A stretch of DNA of 64,000 nucleotides from Alphaproteobacteria bacterium (GTDB taxonomy: Bacteria > Pseudomonadota > Alphaproteobacteria > Micropepsales > Micropepsaceae), in contig JAJPHG010000035.1 in the NCBI GenBank assembly GCA_021325375.1, positions 1 to 64,000 of the forward strand. Direction: 5' to 3'. Below the pieces are notes generated by a model, which saw only the letters and a program-made list of their open reading frames with translations, was not told the origin of the DNA and did not search any database. Positions within the stretch are counted from its first letter, which is position 1. Every line of letters begins with the position of its first letter. Below are positions 7,734-16,111 of the stretch, one piece after another. Position numbers and translations under genes: made by a program.

Positions 7734-9085
7734 GCGCTCTTCAGCTTCTCGGCCGCCTCGTCGGGGTCCATGAACAGGGTCTCGCGGTCCACTTTCCGCT
7801 CCGTGACCTCGGCAAGTTCGGCGATGAAGTCGACGACCTTGTCCTCGAAGATCGGCGCGCGGATCTCGGCCTGGGCCTGCGGGTTCTTGGAATAGAACTC
7901 GAAGACCTGCTGCTCCTGGCCGGGGAACTGGCGCGCGCGCTGGGCGATGGCGCGCTGCATCTCGTCGGCCGCGACGTTGAGGCCGTTCTGCTCGCCGAGC
8001 CGCGCGAGCACCAGGCCGAGACGCACGCGGCGCTCGGCGATGTCGCGATATTCCTTCTTGAGCTCGTCTTCGCTCTTGCCCTCGTCCTCGACGGTCTTGC
8101 CTTCGCGCTTCAGCTCGGCCTCGACCTGGCTCCAGATGCCGTTGAACTCGCCTTCAACCATCGCGGGCGGCAGCGGGAAGGAATGCTTGCCGTCGAGCGC
8201 ATCGAGGATGCGGCGCTTGAGATGGGTGCGGCTGGCGCGCGCGAAATCGAGCTTGACCTGCTCGCGCACGCGGTCCTTGAGCTGGCCGAGCGTGTCGATG
8301 CCGAGGCGCTTGGCGAGCTCGTCGTCGACCGCGATCGGATCGGGCGACTTCACTTCCTTCAGCGTCACGGCGAAGACGGCGTCCTTGCCCGCGAGCGATC
8401 CTTGAGGATAGTCGGCCGGGAACGTCACGTTCACGTCTCGCACGTCGCCGGTCTTGGCGCCGACGAGCTGCTCCTCGAAGCCCGGGATGAGCTGGCCCGA
8501 GCCGAGGGTGAGATTGAAATCGTCGGCCTTGCCGCCCGCGAACTCCTCGCCGTCGACGCGGCCGATGAAGTCGATGGTGACCATGTCGTCGAGCTTGGCG
8601 GCCTCGCCGCTCGGCGAATAGGTGCGGCTCTGCTCGGCGATGCGGCGCAGCGCCTCGTCGATGTCGGCGTCGGTGACCTCTGCGGTCAGCCGCTCGATCT
8701 TGAGCTTGGCGACGTCCGTCAGCTCGAAATCGGGCATCAGGTCGACCTTGATGGTGAATTCGAGATCGGCCTTGCCGTCGACGACCTTCTCGAGCTCGCC
8801 CATCGGCTCGACCTGCGGCGCGAAGGCGGGCTTCAAGGAATTGTCCTCGATCGCCTTCTTGCTCGCCTCGTTGACGACCTCCTCGACGACCTCGCCCATC
8901 ATCGACTTGCCGAACTGCTTCTTGAGGAAGGAGACGGGCGCCTTGCCGGGGCGGAAGCCCTTCAGATGCACCTTGGGCTTCATCTCCTCCAGCCGCGCCG
9001 TGACCTTGGCGTCGAGGTCGCCCATGGGCACGACGATCCTGTATTCCCGGCGAAGGCCTTCGGAGACGGTCTCGGTGATCTGCAT
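7730..9085 (-). CDS. tig: Trigger factor (ribosome-associated chaperone)
   Basis: 451 residues, full family length. The N-terminal ribosome-binding domain contains FRPGKAPVSFLKKQFGKSM, which includes the ribosome-docking signature (GFRKGKVP-like). The central FKBP-type prolyl isomerase domain starts around residue 160 (DMVTIDFIGRVDGEEF), and the C-terminal chaperone arms follow. Trigger factor binds nascent chains at the exit tunnel and folds or hands them on. Start is ATG at 9085. In many proteobacteria tig precedes clpP-clpX-lon; here a toxin-antitoxin insertion separates tig from clpP. Confidence 0.97.
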   Translation of the reverse strand: MQITETVSEGLRREYRIVVPMGDLDAKVTARLEEMKPKVHLKGFRPGKAPVSFLKKQFGKSMMGEVVEEVVNEASKKAIEDNSLKPAFAPQVEPMGELEKVVDGKADLEFTIKVDLMPDFELTDVAKLKIERLTAEVTDADIDEALRRIAEQSRTYSPSGEAAKLDDMVTIDFIGRVDGEEFAGGKADDFNLTLGSGQLIPGFEEQLVGAKTGDVRDVNVTFPADYPQGSLAGKDAVFAVTLKEVKSPDPIAVDDELAKRLGIDTLGQLKDRVREQVKLDFARASRTHLKRRILDALDGKHSFPLPPAMVEGEFNGIWSQVEAELKREGKTVEDEGKSEDELKKEYRDIAERRVRLGLVLARLGEQNGLNVAADEMQRAIAQRARQFPGQEQQVFEFYSKNPQAQAEIRAPIFEDKVVDFIAELAEVTERKVDRETLFMDPDEAAEKLKSA

Positions 9086-9220
9086 GGTCTTAAGTCCTTA
9101 TATCCAACCCAATCCTGCCCCGGCTGGCTTGCCAAGGCGAAGCTGCGCGAACCCACTCGGCGGCCCGGCTTCGCCCTGCGGGCTACGCCGCGGCAGTCTC
9201 CGCTGCTGCGCAGCGTAGAC

Positions 9221-9305
9221 TGGTGCGGGCGGAGGGACTTGAACCCCCACGACTTGCGTCACTGGAACCTAAATCCAGCGCGTCTACCAGTTCCGCCACG
9301 CCCGC
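9221..9305 (-). tRNA. tRNA-Leu (anticodon UAG)
   Basis: Read on the minus strand the acceptor is GCGGGCG paired to CGCCCGC, followed by A and an encoded CCA. The anticodon arm is CTGGA-TTTAGGT-TCCAG, so the anticodon is UAG, and a long variable arm (about GTGACGCAAGTCGT) marks class II tRNA-Leu. The T arm GGGGGTTCAAGTCCC is standard. It lies just upstream of tig on the same strand. Confidence 0.95.
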
Positions 9306-9446
9306 CTTTGGGGGTCCTCCGGGGAAGTCCCGGAAGGCGGGCCGTATAGCAGGGGTTTGCCGACCCTGCTAGGGGCAATTGCCCGGCGCCAGGCCATTAG
9401 ATTTTCCCGCAAATCGGTGCTCATATTGGGAAAATGGGAGAGTGAT

Positions 9447-10622
9447 ATGCGCGCGCAGGCTCTTGCGGCCCTTTCGGCGCTGCTGCTGGCCGGAACCCAT
9501 CCCGCGGGTGCCCAAACCGAGACGGTGCTCTACCGCTTCCAGGGCGTTCCGGACGGGGGCGTGCCCTTTGACCATATGCCGGTGCTGGACAAAGCGGGGA
9601 ATCTCTACGGCACGACGCTCTACGGCGGCACCGACAATCTCGGCACGCTGTGGAAGCTGACGCCGTCGGGCATCGAGACGGTGCTGTGGAGCTTCGGGAA
9701 CGGCACAGACGGCGCCCTGCCCCTCGGCTTGTTCATGGACAAAAGGGGCAATCTCTACGGCGCCACGCTCCAGGGCGGCACCGACAATCTCGGCACGGTC
9801 TTCAAGGTCACGCCGTCGGGGACAGAGACGGTTCTATGGAATTTCGGGAGTGGAACGGACGGAGCCGCACCTATGGGTGGGGTGACCGAGGACAAGGACG
9901 GGAATTTTTTTGGAACGACCTCGGCTGGGGGTGCCCACGATGGCGGAACGGTCTTCGAACTGACGTCGTCGGGGACGGAGAAAGTTCTCTGGAGCTTCGG
10001 CAACGGTACGGACGGGCTCGAACCCGACGGTCCCGTTCTGAACGTGAACGGAACTCTCTACGGCACGACCAGGCTGGGCGGTGCGATAGCGCCCAATCAA
10101 GGCACGGTGTGGAAGCTGACGCCATCGGGCACGGAGACGGTTCTTCACAGCTTCGGCTACACGCATGGGGTCCTGACAGACGACGGGCTCCAGCCCGACG
10201 GCAACGTGGTCATGGACGGGAAGGGAAACCTCTACGGTAACTGCCACACCGCCGGTCACTACGCCAACGGCACGACGTTCAAGCTGATGCCGTCGGGCAA
10301 ATTCAAGGTGCTCCATGCCTTCCAGGCCACCGAAGGGACCAATCCCTATGCCAGCGTCGCGCTGAAGAACGGAAGTCTCTACAGCACGGCCCATGCGGGC
10401 GGCGCCTACAACGGCGGCTCGGTCTGGCAGCTGACGCTGAAGGGAAAGCTGTCGGTTCTATGGAGTTTCGGGAACGGAACGGACGGAGATGAAACCACTT
10501 CCGGCGTCGTCTTGGACAAGTCGGGCAACGTCTACGGCTTGACCGACTATGGCGGCGGAACGCCGTGTCAATTCGACCGCGGCCACCCCGGTTGCGGCGT
10601 CGTCTTCAAAGTGACGCCTTAA
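9447..10622 (+). CDS. Exported GloVer tandem-repeat protein (seven units, no cysteines in repeats)
   Basis: Start ATG at 9447 follows GGGAG and gives a signal peptide (MRAQALAALSALLLAG...AGA). The rest is built of seven units of about 50 residues, each with a hook like VLWSFGNGTDG and a core like GNLYGTTLYGGTDN and GTLWKLTPSG. This is the choice-of-anchor/GloVer repeat family (TIGR03803). Seven similar units suggest a seven-bladed beta-propeller, an inference. Unlike the three other GloVer proteins in the window its units lack the paired Cys. Function of the family is unknown; an extracellular or periplasmic binding role is likely. It ends 4 bases before the facing Pit transporter. Confidence 0.88.
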   Translation: MRAQALAALSALLLAGTHPAGAQTETVLYRFQGVPDGGVPFDHMPVLDKAGNLYGTTLYGGTDNLGTLWKLTPSGIETVLWSFGNGTDGALPLGLFMDKRGNLYGATLQGGTDNLGTVFKVTPSGTETVLWNFGSGTDGAAPMGGVTEDKDGNFFGTTSAGGAHDGGTVFELTSSGTEKVLWSFGNGTDGLEPDGPVLNVNGTLYGTTRLGGAIAPNQGTVWKLTPSGTETVLHSFGYTHGVLTDDGLQPDGNVVMDGKGNLYGNCHTAGHYANGTTFKLMPSGKFKVLHAFQATEGTNPYASVALKNGSLYSTAHAGGAYNGGSVWQLTLKGKLSVLWSFGNGTDGDETTSGVVLDKSGNVYGLTDYGGGTPCQFDRGHPGCGVVFKVTP

Positions 10623-10625
10623 AAC

Positions 10626-12245
10626 TCAGACGAACTGGCGCAGCACCCAGTAGAGCCCGCCCGCGATGCCCATCGCGGCGGGGAGCGTGAGCGCCCAGGC
10701 CATCGCGATCGAGCGCACCGTGCTCCATTGCAGGCCCGAGCCGTTGGCCGCCATCGTGCCCGCGACGCCGCTGGAGAGGATGTGCGTCGTCGACACCGGC
10801 AGGCCGTACATCTCCGCCGCGCCGATGGTCGCCGCCGCGACGAGTTCGGCCGAGGCGCCTTGTGCATAGGTCAGATGCGTCTTGCCGATGCGCTCGCCGA
10901 CCGTCACCACGATGCGCTTCCAGCCGACCATCGTGCCCAGACCGAGCGCGATCGCGACGCAGATCTTGACCCAGAGCGGGATGAAGCGCGTGCCCGATTG
11001 CAGCCCGCCGGAATAGGCCTTGAGCGTCGCGGTTTCCGTGTCGTTGAACTTCACACCCTGCTTGGGCAGCAGGCGCACCGCCTCGCCCGTCAGGTACATG
11101 TCGTTGCGCAGGTTCGAGGTCGCGGCAGCGGGCACATGCGACAGCGCGCCGTAGCTCTTCACGTTCGTCGCGATATCGGCGGAGAGCGAGGCGAGGCTCG
11201 CGAAGACAAGCGGCTGGGTGAGCTTCTTGTCGCGCAGCGCGGTCCCGACGAGCTGCCGCGCCTTGTCCGGGGCGACCGCCGGCTGGCCGCCGCCATGGGC
11301 TGCGAACACCTGCTCCGCGGCGACGGTCGCCTGGATGAAGGCGGGCGTCGCCGAGTCCGGCATGGTGCGGTTGAGCGCATAGGCCGTGGGTGCCGCGCCG
11401 ATCAGGATCAGCATGATGAGGCCCATGCCCTTCTGCCCGTCGTTTCCGCCATGCGCGAAAGAGACGCCGGTGCAGGTGAAGATGAGGATCGCGCGGATCC
11501 ACCACGGCGGCGGCGCGTCGCTCTTGGGCTCTTCATAGAGCTTGGGCGAGCGGATGAGGAACTTCATCACCAGCAACAGGATCGCGGAGAACACGAAGCC
11601 CATCAGCGGGCTGAACAGCAGCGCCTGGGCGACGTTCATCGCCTGGTTCCAGTCGACGCCGGACGTCCCTTGACCCGCCGGCGCCATCAGCTGGTTGGCG
11701 AGGCCGACGCCCATGATCGAGCCGATCAGCGCATGGCTCGAGCTGTTGGGGATGCCCAGCGCCCAGGTGCCGAGATTCCAAACGATGGCCGCGATCAAGA
11801 GCGCGAAGATCATCGCATAGCCGGCATTGCTGCCGACCTGCAGGATCAGCTCGACGGGCAGGAGCGTGATGATGCCGTAGGCGACCGCGCCGGTGGAGAC
11901 CATCACGCCGAGGAAATTCCAGCACCCCGACCAGATGACCGCGACCACGGGCGCCATCGAATGGGTGTAGATCACGGTCGCGACCGCGTTGGCGGTGTCG
12001 TGGAAGCCGTTGACGAACTCGAAGCCCAGCGCGATCAGGAGCGCCAGCCCCAAAAGCGCGAAGACGCCGGTGGCCAGGGTCTCGTGGACGTTCGAGATGT
12101 CGTCGACCAGGCCGTGCACGCCATAGCCGATGCCCGCCGCGAGCAGCGCGCAGAAAACGATGACCGTCACGGGGCCGGTCTTGTGGTCGAGCCTGGGCGC
12201 GCCTTTGCCGCGATAAGCCTCGGTCGATACCGCCGCGTCCGCCAT
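10626..12245 (-). CDS. Inorganic phosphate transporter, PitA/PHO4 family
   Basis: A low-affinity phosphate (metal-phosphate):proton symporter of the inner membrane. The family signature GFEFVNGFHDTANAVATVIYT is near residue 80, and the repeated C-terminal half has GLPVSTTHILSSGVAG. It has a large internal hydrophilic stretch (about residues 300-430) between the two halves, and about ten to twelve membrane segments. The start is ATG at 12245 with GCGGGGA upstream; an upstream in-frame ATG gives five extra residues. Length 539 residues is on the long side for Pit, owing to the central loop. It is monocistronic, facing a GloVer gene. Confidence 0.93.
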   Translation of the reverse strand: MADAAVSTEAYRGKGAPRLDHKTGPVTVIVFCALLAAGIGYGVHGLVDDISNVHETLATGVFALLGLALLIALGFEFVNGFHDTANAVATVIYTHSMAPVVAVIWSGCWNFLGVMVSTGAVAYGIITLLPVELILQVGSNAGYAMIFALLIAAIVWNLGTWALGIPNSSSHALIGSIMGVGLANQLMAPAGQGTSGVDWNQAMNVAQALLFSPLMGFVFSAILLLVMKFLIRSPKLYEEPKSDAPPPWWIRAILIFTCTGVSFAHGGNDGQKGMGLIMLILIGAAPTAYALNRTMPDSATPAFIQATVAAEQVFAAHGGGQPAVAPDKARQLVGTALRDKKLTQPLVFASLASLSADIATNVKSYGALSHVPAAATSNLRNDMYLTGEAVRLLPKQGVKFNDTETATLKAYSGGLQSGTRFIPLWVKICVAIALGLGTMVGWKRIVVTVGERIGKTHLTYAQGASAELVAAATIGAAEMYGLPVSTTHILSSGVAGTMAANGSGLQWSTVRSIAMAWALTLPAAMGIAGGLYWVLRQFV

Positions 12246-12632
12246 GATCGTCCCCGCCAAAAAAAACCGGTGCGAACACTAGCGAGAGGCCTGCAACACA
12301 TTTATGACGCGCGCCGGCCCCGCGATTCGTGGCATTTCAAGCGCGGCTCTTTCCATTGTTGGGCGGCACGGGATCGCCACGGATAGCCGGCGGCGAGACA
12401 GTCTTCGCGCGAGGAGAAGACGAGGACCGAAATGCTGTTGCATTCTCGCAACGGCGAGAGGGCATGCCTTGATGGGAAGGCAAAGAGACTCTTCGCTAAG
12501 ACATTGAAAGCCGGAGCTATCTTCTGACGCTGGACTTGCCGTCGTCCTGAATTGTGGCTGGCCGCCCAAATTCAAACACGATTTCGCTTCGAACAAAAAG
12601 GAGAATTAACTAAGATCGCCTCTGGGGGAATT
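12246..12632. other. Intergenic region between pit and an unknown membrane protein
   Basis: About 390 bases without a gene I can support. It contains both divergent promoters presumably, but I see no clear -35/-10 pair, hairpin or repeat. An in-frame TTG (12552) and AAGGAG (12597-12602, followed by a TAA out of frame) precede the chosen start of the next gene. Confidence 0.4.
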
Positions 12633-13964
12633 GTGGACGACACCACCAAAGTTTTTGTTCCGCACGACGGCATGGATGGGCAATCCACCTCTGCTGCGCG
12701 TCCGTCCGTTGTCTCGCCTTCGCTTTGGAAGCGGCTGCGAAAGCGGCTGACGGTTCAATCGAGCGAGTGGGTGGTCGTCGACCGCCACAATTCGGGCTTC
12801 TACGAAATATCCGAAGTCAATTTCAAACCCACCGTCTCGATGGAGGATCTCGAGGTCGAGTTGCGCGGCACCCGCCAAGGTTCGATCGAGAAGTATTTCA
12901 CGACGCCGGTGGACATCTTCGTATCCAGCGTCACCTCGCGCAGATTCCCGCGCTGGCTGGTATGGCTCTTTCCCTTCCTGCGCCTGTGGCCGCCACCGCT
13001 GGAGCAGCGGCTGGCGAAATACGACGCCGAACGCTTCGGGGAAATCGAAAAGCCGTTCCGCGAGCTGATCGACAAGACCGTCGAAGTGTTCCTGTGCAAC
13101 ATGCTGAAGAACAGCATCGAAAAGCGGCGGCGGCAGTTCTTCGCAATTCTAGTCAACGCCGTTTTGAGCGTGGCGGCCGTGGACTGGCTGTTCGTCCGCT
13201 ACCCGACCCCGCTCTCCTGGGTTCTCGCGCCGGTGGGAATCGTGCTGCTGAGCTGGCAGGTCGTGCTTCGGGTTTACAAGAAGAAGAGCGGCGAGCGGTT
13301 CGACCTTTACCAATACGCGCTCCGGAGCTCGGTCGACAACGCGTCCCGCCCGATCATGGAGCGGATGTATTCGCTCGGCGGCTCCATCGAGCAATATGTC
13401 AGCCGCATCGATGGGCTGAGGACGGAAGGCGAAAAAGTTTCCGACCTCGACAAGAAGCAAGACCCGGATTTGAAGGACGGCCAGGCGTTCTTGTGGATGC
13501 AGATGATGCTTTGGCTCGGCATTCGCGACCTGGGGCTTGAGACGCATCTGCGAAACAAGATGGAAACGGCCGAGAAGATCCAGACGATCTACGATGCTTT
13601 CGGATACGTCATGGCCACGTTCGTGTTCCTTTGCGCGCTGGTGCCGGAGTCGGTGTTCGCCTATGGATATTTCATGGAAGCTCTGTCCCTCTCGCCGCAT
13701 CTCCACGACGTCCGGGCGCTCATGGGCTTGCTGCCGGTCATCTCCAAATTCATGATCATGGTGGCCGCCATCCTGTTCGCAGCCCGGATCAGCAGGCTCT
13801 CCTACATAAATTGGAGCTCGACGAGACACATATTGGAGAAGTATTTCCAAACCGAAAAGTGGACGACGTTTTCAAAGCTGAATCTCGACGTGCGTCTTGC
13901 GGCGCGCGTCCAAAAAGCCGTGGCGGAAATCAAGGTGCTGAAGGACAAGCTTGGACCGCATTGA
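12633..13964 (+). CDS. Unknown polytopic membrane protein (443 aa)
   Basis: I do not recognise the family. The chosen start is GTG at 12633 after GGGGGA; ATG at 12672 is an alternative. A soluble N-terminal domain of about 165 residues (SEWVVVDRHNSGFYEISEV) is followed by two close membrane helices (about 168-215: FFAILVNAVLSVAAVDWLF and WVLAPVGIVLLSWQ), a long helical soluble middle domain (about 220-320), then two more helices (about 324-345 and 368-385) and a short basic tail. The topology with a central coiled domain resembles signalling or stress-linked membrane proteins, but no catalytic motif is visible. Stop is 40 bases from the facing GNAT gene. Confidence 0.75.
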   Translation: MDDTTKVFVPHDGMDGQSTSAARPSVVSPSLWKRLRKRLTVQSSEWVVVDRHNSGFYEISEVNFKPTVSMEDLEVELRGTRQGSIEKYFTTPVDIFVSSVTSRRFPRWLVWLFPFLRLWPPPLEQRLAKYDAERFGEIEKPFRELIDKTVEVFLCNMLKNSIEKRRRQFFAILVNAVLSVAAVDWLFVRYPTPLSWVLAPVGIVLLSWQVVLRVYKKKSGERFDLYQYALRSSVDNASRPIMERMYSLGGSIEQYVSRIDGLRTEGEKVSDLDKKQDPDLKDGQAFLWMQMMLWLGIRDLGLETHLRNKMETAEKIQTIYDAFGYVMATFVFLCALVPESVFAYGYFMEALSLSPHLHDVRALMGLLPVISKFMIMVAAILFAARISRLSYINWSSTRHILEKYFQTEKWTTFSKLNLDVRLAARVQKAVAEIKVLKDKLGPH

Positions 13965-14004
13965 CTCTCATTGACGCTGCGAACCTTTTTCATGGCGCTT
14001 CTCT

Positions 14005-14508
14005 TCAATCGAAATTCCTCACGAACAGCGCCGTGTCCCAGAAGCGGCCGAACTTGCGGCCTATCTCGAGATAGAGCCCGACCTGCTCGAAGCCCAGGCT
14101 CCTGTGCAGCGCGACCGAGGCGTCGTTGGGCACCGTCACGCCTGCGAAGGCGCGGTGGATGTCCTCGTCCGCGAGAGCTTCGAAGAGCTTTTTGTAGAGC
14201 GCCCCGCCCAGGCCGCGCCCCACAGCGTCCGGCGCGAGATAGATGCTGGTCTCGATCGTCGTCTCGTAAGCTTCCTTCTCCTTGAACCGCGCGGAGCAGG
14301 CCCAGCCGATCGCGCGCCCACGGCGCTCGGCCGCGAAGCAGCGATAGCGGCCTTGGGACGAGAACTGGTCGAACCAGGCGCGGCGCTGCTCCAAGGTGCG
14401 CGGCTCGATGTCGAAGGTGACGGGCGTGGTCAGGACGTAGTGGTTGTAGATGTCGAGCAGCGCCGGCAGGTCAGCCGGTTCCGCCGGTCGGATGGTCGGG
14501 TCGGTCAT
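14005..14508 (-). CDS. GNAT N-acetyltransferase, phosphinothricin-acetyltransferase-like
   Basis: A 167-residue GNAT protein. It begins TIRPAEPADLPALLDIYNHYV, has TPVTFDIEPRTLEQRRAWF, the acetyl-CoA binding pattern LAPDAVGRGLGGALYKKL, and VTVPNDASVALHRSLGFEQVG, the arrangement of the Bar/Pat subgroup that acetylates small amino compounds such as phosphinothricin or methionine sulfone. Cytoplasmic. Its start overlaps the end of the NAD(P)HX repair gene by 38 bases, so they are probably co-transcribed. The substrate cannot be told from sequence. Confidence 0.88.
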   Translation of the reverse strand: MTDPTIRPAEPADLPALLDIYNHYVLTTPVTFDIEPRTLEQRRAWFDQFSSQGRYRCFAAERRGRAIGWACSARFKEKEAYETTIETSIYLAPDAVGRGLGGALYKKLFEALADEDIHRAFAGVTVPNDASVALHRSLGFEQVGLYLEIGRKFGRFWDTALFVRNFD

Positions 14509-15964
14509 CGATGCGGTCCCTCAAGTTCCGGAGGACCGCCGGCAGTTGCTCCGGCAGGTCCTCGGCGATCAATCCGGGCCCGAACCTCGACGCCGCCTCC
14601 CCGTGCAGCCAGGCGGCCATGGCGGCCGCTTCTTGAGACTCGATTGTTTGCGCCATGAGACCACCGATGAAGCCGGCGAGTACATCGCCGGAACCGGCGG
14701 TCGCCAATGCGGCAGGCGCATTGCTGTTGACGATGGCGCGGCCGTCCGGCGCTGCGATCACCGTGTCGGGGCCCTTGAGCAGGACCGTGCACTTCGCCCG
14801 CGAAGCGGCCGCGCGCGCGGCTTCAATCCGGTTCTTAGAGGCAGCAAGCAAACCACCGAAAACTCTGTCGAATTCGCCCTCGTGGGGCGTCAGCACACAG
14901 GGCTGCCGGAGCAGTGACAACATCGCATCCGGATCGTCCTTGAACGACGTCAGCGCGTCGGCATCGAGCACCACCGAGGCCTTGGTCGCGAGCACCGCCT
15001 TGACCATCTCGCGCGTCTGCGGCCCCACCCCGCAGCCGGGGCCTATGATCACGCTGTTGAGACGCTCGTCCTTCAGGAGTTCCGCAAGCCCCTCGGCGCC
15101 GGAGAACGGCTTGACCATGATCGCCGTCAGCGCCGCCGCATTGACCGCCACGGCATCGACAGGGCTGGCGACACTGACCAGCCCCGCCCCCATCCGCAGC
15201 GCGCCCCGCGCCGCCAGCCGCGCGGCGCCCGTCGCATGCGCCGGACCGCTCACCACGACGCAGTGCCCGCGCGCATATTTGTGCGCGCCGGGCCGCGGCC
15301 AGGGATAGGACCAGAGAGAGGGACCGTTCTCGAACAGCATCGCGCCCTTCGCCGCCGCCTCGGGGATCCCGATATCGGCCACGACCACCTCGCCGCACAG
15401 ATGGCGCCCCGGCATCAGGACGTGGGCGGGCTTCTTGCGGAAGAACGTCACGGTGAGATCAGCCATGATGCATGCGTCGTCCAGCGGACGCCCGACGTCG
15501 CCGTGCAAACCGCTCGGCACGTCTATGGCGACGACGGGGGTGCGGCTTGACGCTTCGGCGAACCGCCGCGCCGGACCTTCGAGCGGGCGCGAAAGACCGG
15601 CGCCGAACAGCGCATCGACATGGAGTTCGGCTGCAGAAGCGGAATTCGAAAACGCGACGGTCTTTCCGTCCCAACGTTTCCCCGTCTCGGCTGCGTCGCC
15701 TTTGAGCGAAGCGGCGTCGACGAGCGACTCCACCCACACATCCCAGCCACGCTCCTTCAACAGCCGAGCGACGACGAAGCCGTCGCCGCCATTGTTGCCG
15801 GGGCCGCAGAGAACGGCGGTGGGGCGCTTCGTCCAGCGCTTGCAGATTTCGTCGGCAACCGCGCGTCCGGCGTTCTCCATCAGCGTCAGCGACGGTGTGC
15901 CATGCGCCGCCGCATAGCGGTCGGCGGCGTACATCTCGTCGACGGTGAGGATCTCGTTGGGCAT
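14471..15964 (-). CDS. nnr: Bifunctional NAD(P)HX epimerase / ADP-dependent dehydratase
   Basis: 497 residues in two domains. The N-terminal YjeF-N/AIBP-like epimerase has LMENAGRAVADEI and GPGNNGGDGFVVARLL. The C-terminal carbohydrate-kinase-like dehydratase has VVSGPAHATGAARLAARGAL, VLTPHEGEFDRVFG and the key GSGDVLAGFIGGLMAQ motif. The enzyme repairs hydrated NADH and NADPH. The start is ATG at 15964 (MPNEILTVDEMYAADRYA). It overlaps the downstream GNAT gene and is separated from the upstream amidase by a palindromic repeat. Confidence 0.95.
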   Translation of the reverse strand: MPNEILTVDEMYAADRYAAAHGTPSLTLMENAGRAVADEICKRWTKRPTAVLCGPGNNGGDGFVVARLLKERGWDVWVESLVDAASLKGDAAETGKRWDGKTVAFSNSASAAELHVDALFGAGLSRPLEGPARRFAEASSRTPVVAIDVPSGLHGDVGRPLDDACIMADLTVTFFRKKPAHVLMPGRHLCGEVVVADIGIPEAAAKGAMLFENGPSLWSYPWPRPGAHKYARGHCVVVSGPAHATGAARLAARGALRMGAGLVSVASPVDAVAVNAAALTAIMVKPFSGAEGLAELLKDERLNSVIIGPGCGVGPQTREMVKAVLATKASVVLDADALTSFKDDPDAMLSLLRQPCVLTPHEGEFDRVFGGLLAASKNRIEAARAAASRAKCTVLLKGPDTVIAAPDGRAIVNSNAPAALATAGSGDVLAGFIGGLMAQTIESQEAAAMAAWLHGEAASRFGPGLIAEDLPEQLPAVLRNLRDRIDDRPDHPTGGTG

Positions 15965-15977
15965 GGGCGCCTTCTAC

Positions 15978-16106
15978 CACCCTCCCCTTGAGGGAGGGTC
16001 GACAATTTGCTGAGCGCAGCGAAGCAAATTTCGGGGAGGGGTGGCCGTCCTGCTTACCCCTCCCCGAAAACGCTTCGCGTTTTCGACCCTCCCTCAAGGG
16101 GAGGGT
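15978..16106. repeat. Palindromic intergenic repeat, family A copy 1
   Basis: Two inverted outer arms (CCCTCCCCTTGAGGGAGGG and its complement, each followed by TCGA) enclose two GC-rich stem-loops with GAGCGCAGCGAAGC and GAAAACGCTTCGCGTTTTC. Two other copies lie at 42022-42149 and 62614-62746, with the arms nearly identical and the middle about 20 bases variable. Likely a structured dispersed element and possible terminator. Confidence 0.85.
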
Positions 16107-16111
16107 TGGCT

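Noticed and set aside
7427-9349. Long plus-strand open frame antisense to tig
   Set aside because: It follows the real tig frame in reverse, is rich in Arg/Leu/Asp and has no domain or ribosome-binding site. High GC at third codon positions keeps antisense frames open.
10728-12386. Long plus-strand frame antisense to the phosphate transporter
   Set aside because: Same cause: high-GC antisense frame with no homology and biased composition.
15978-16106. Insertion sequence in the palindromic repeats
   Set aside because: The elements are only about 130 bases and hold no transposase; target-site duplications are not evident.
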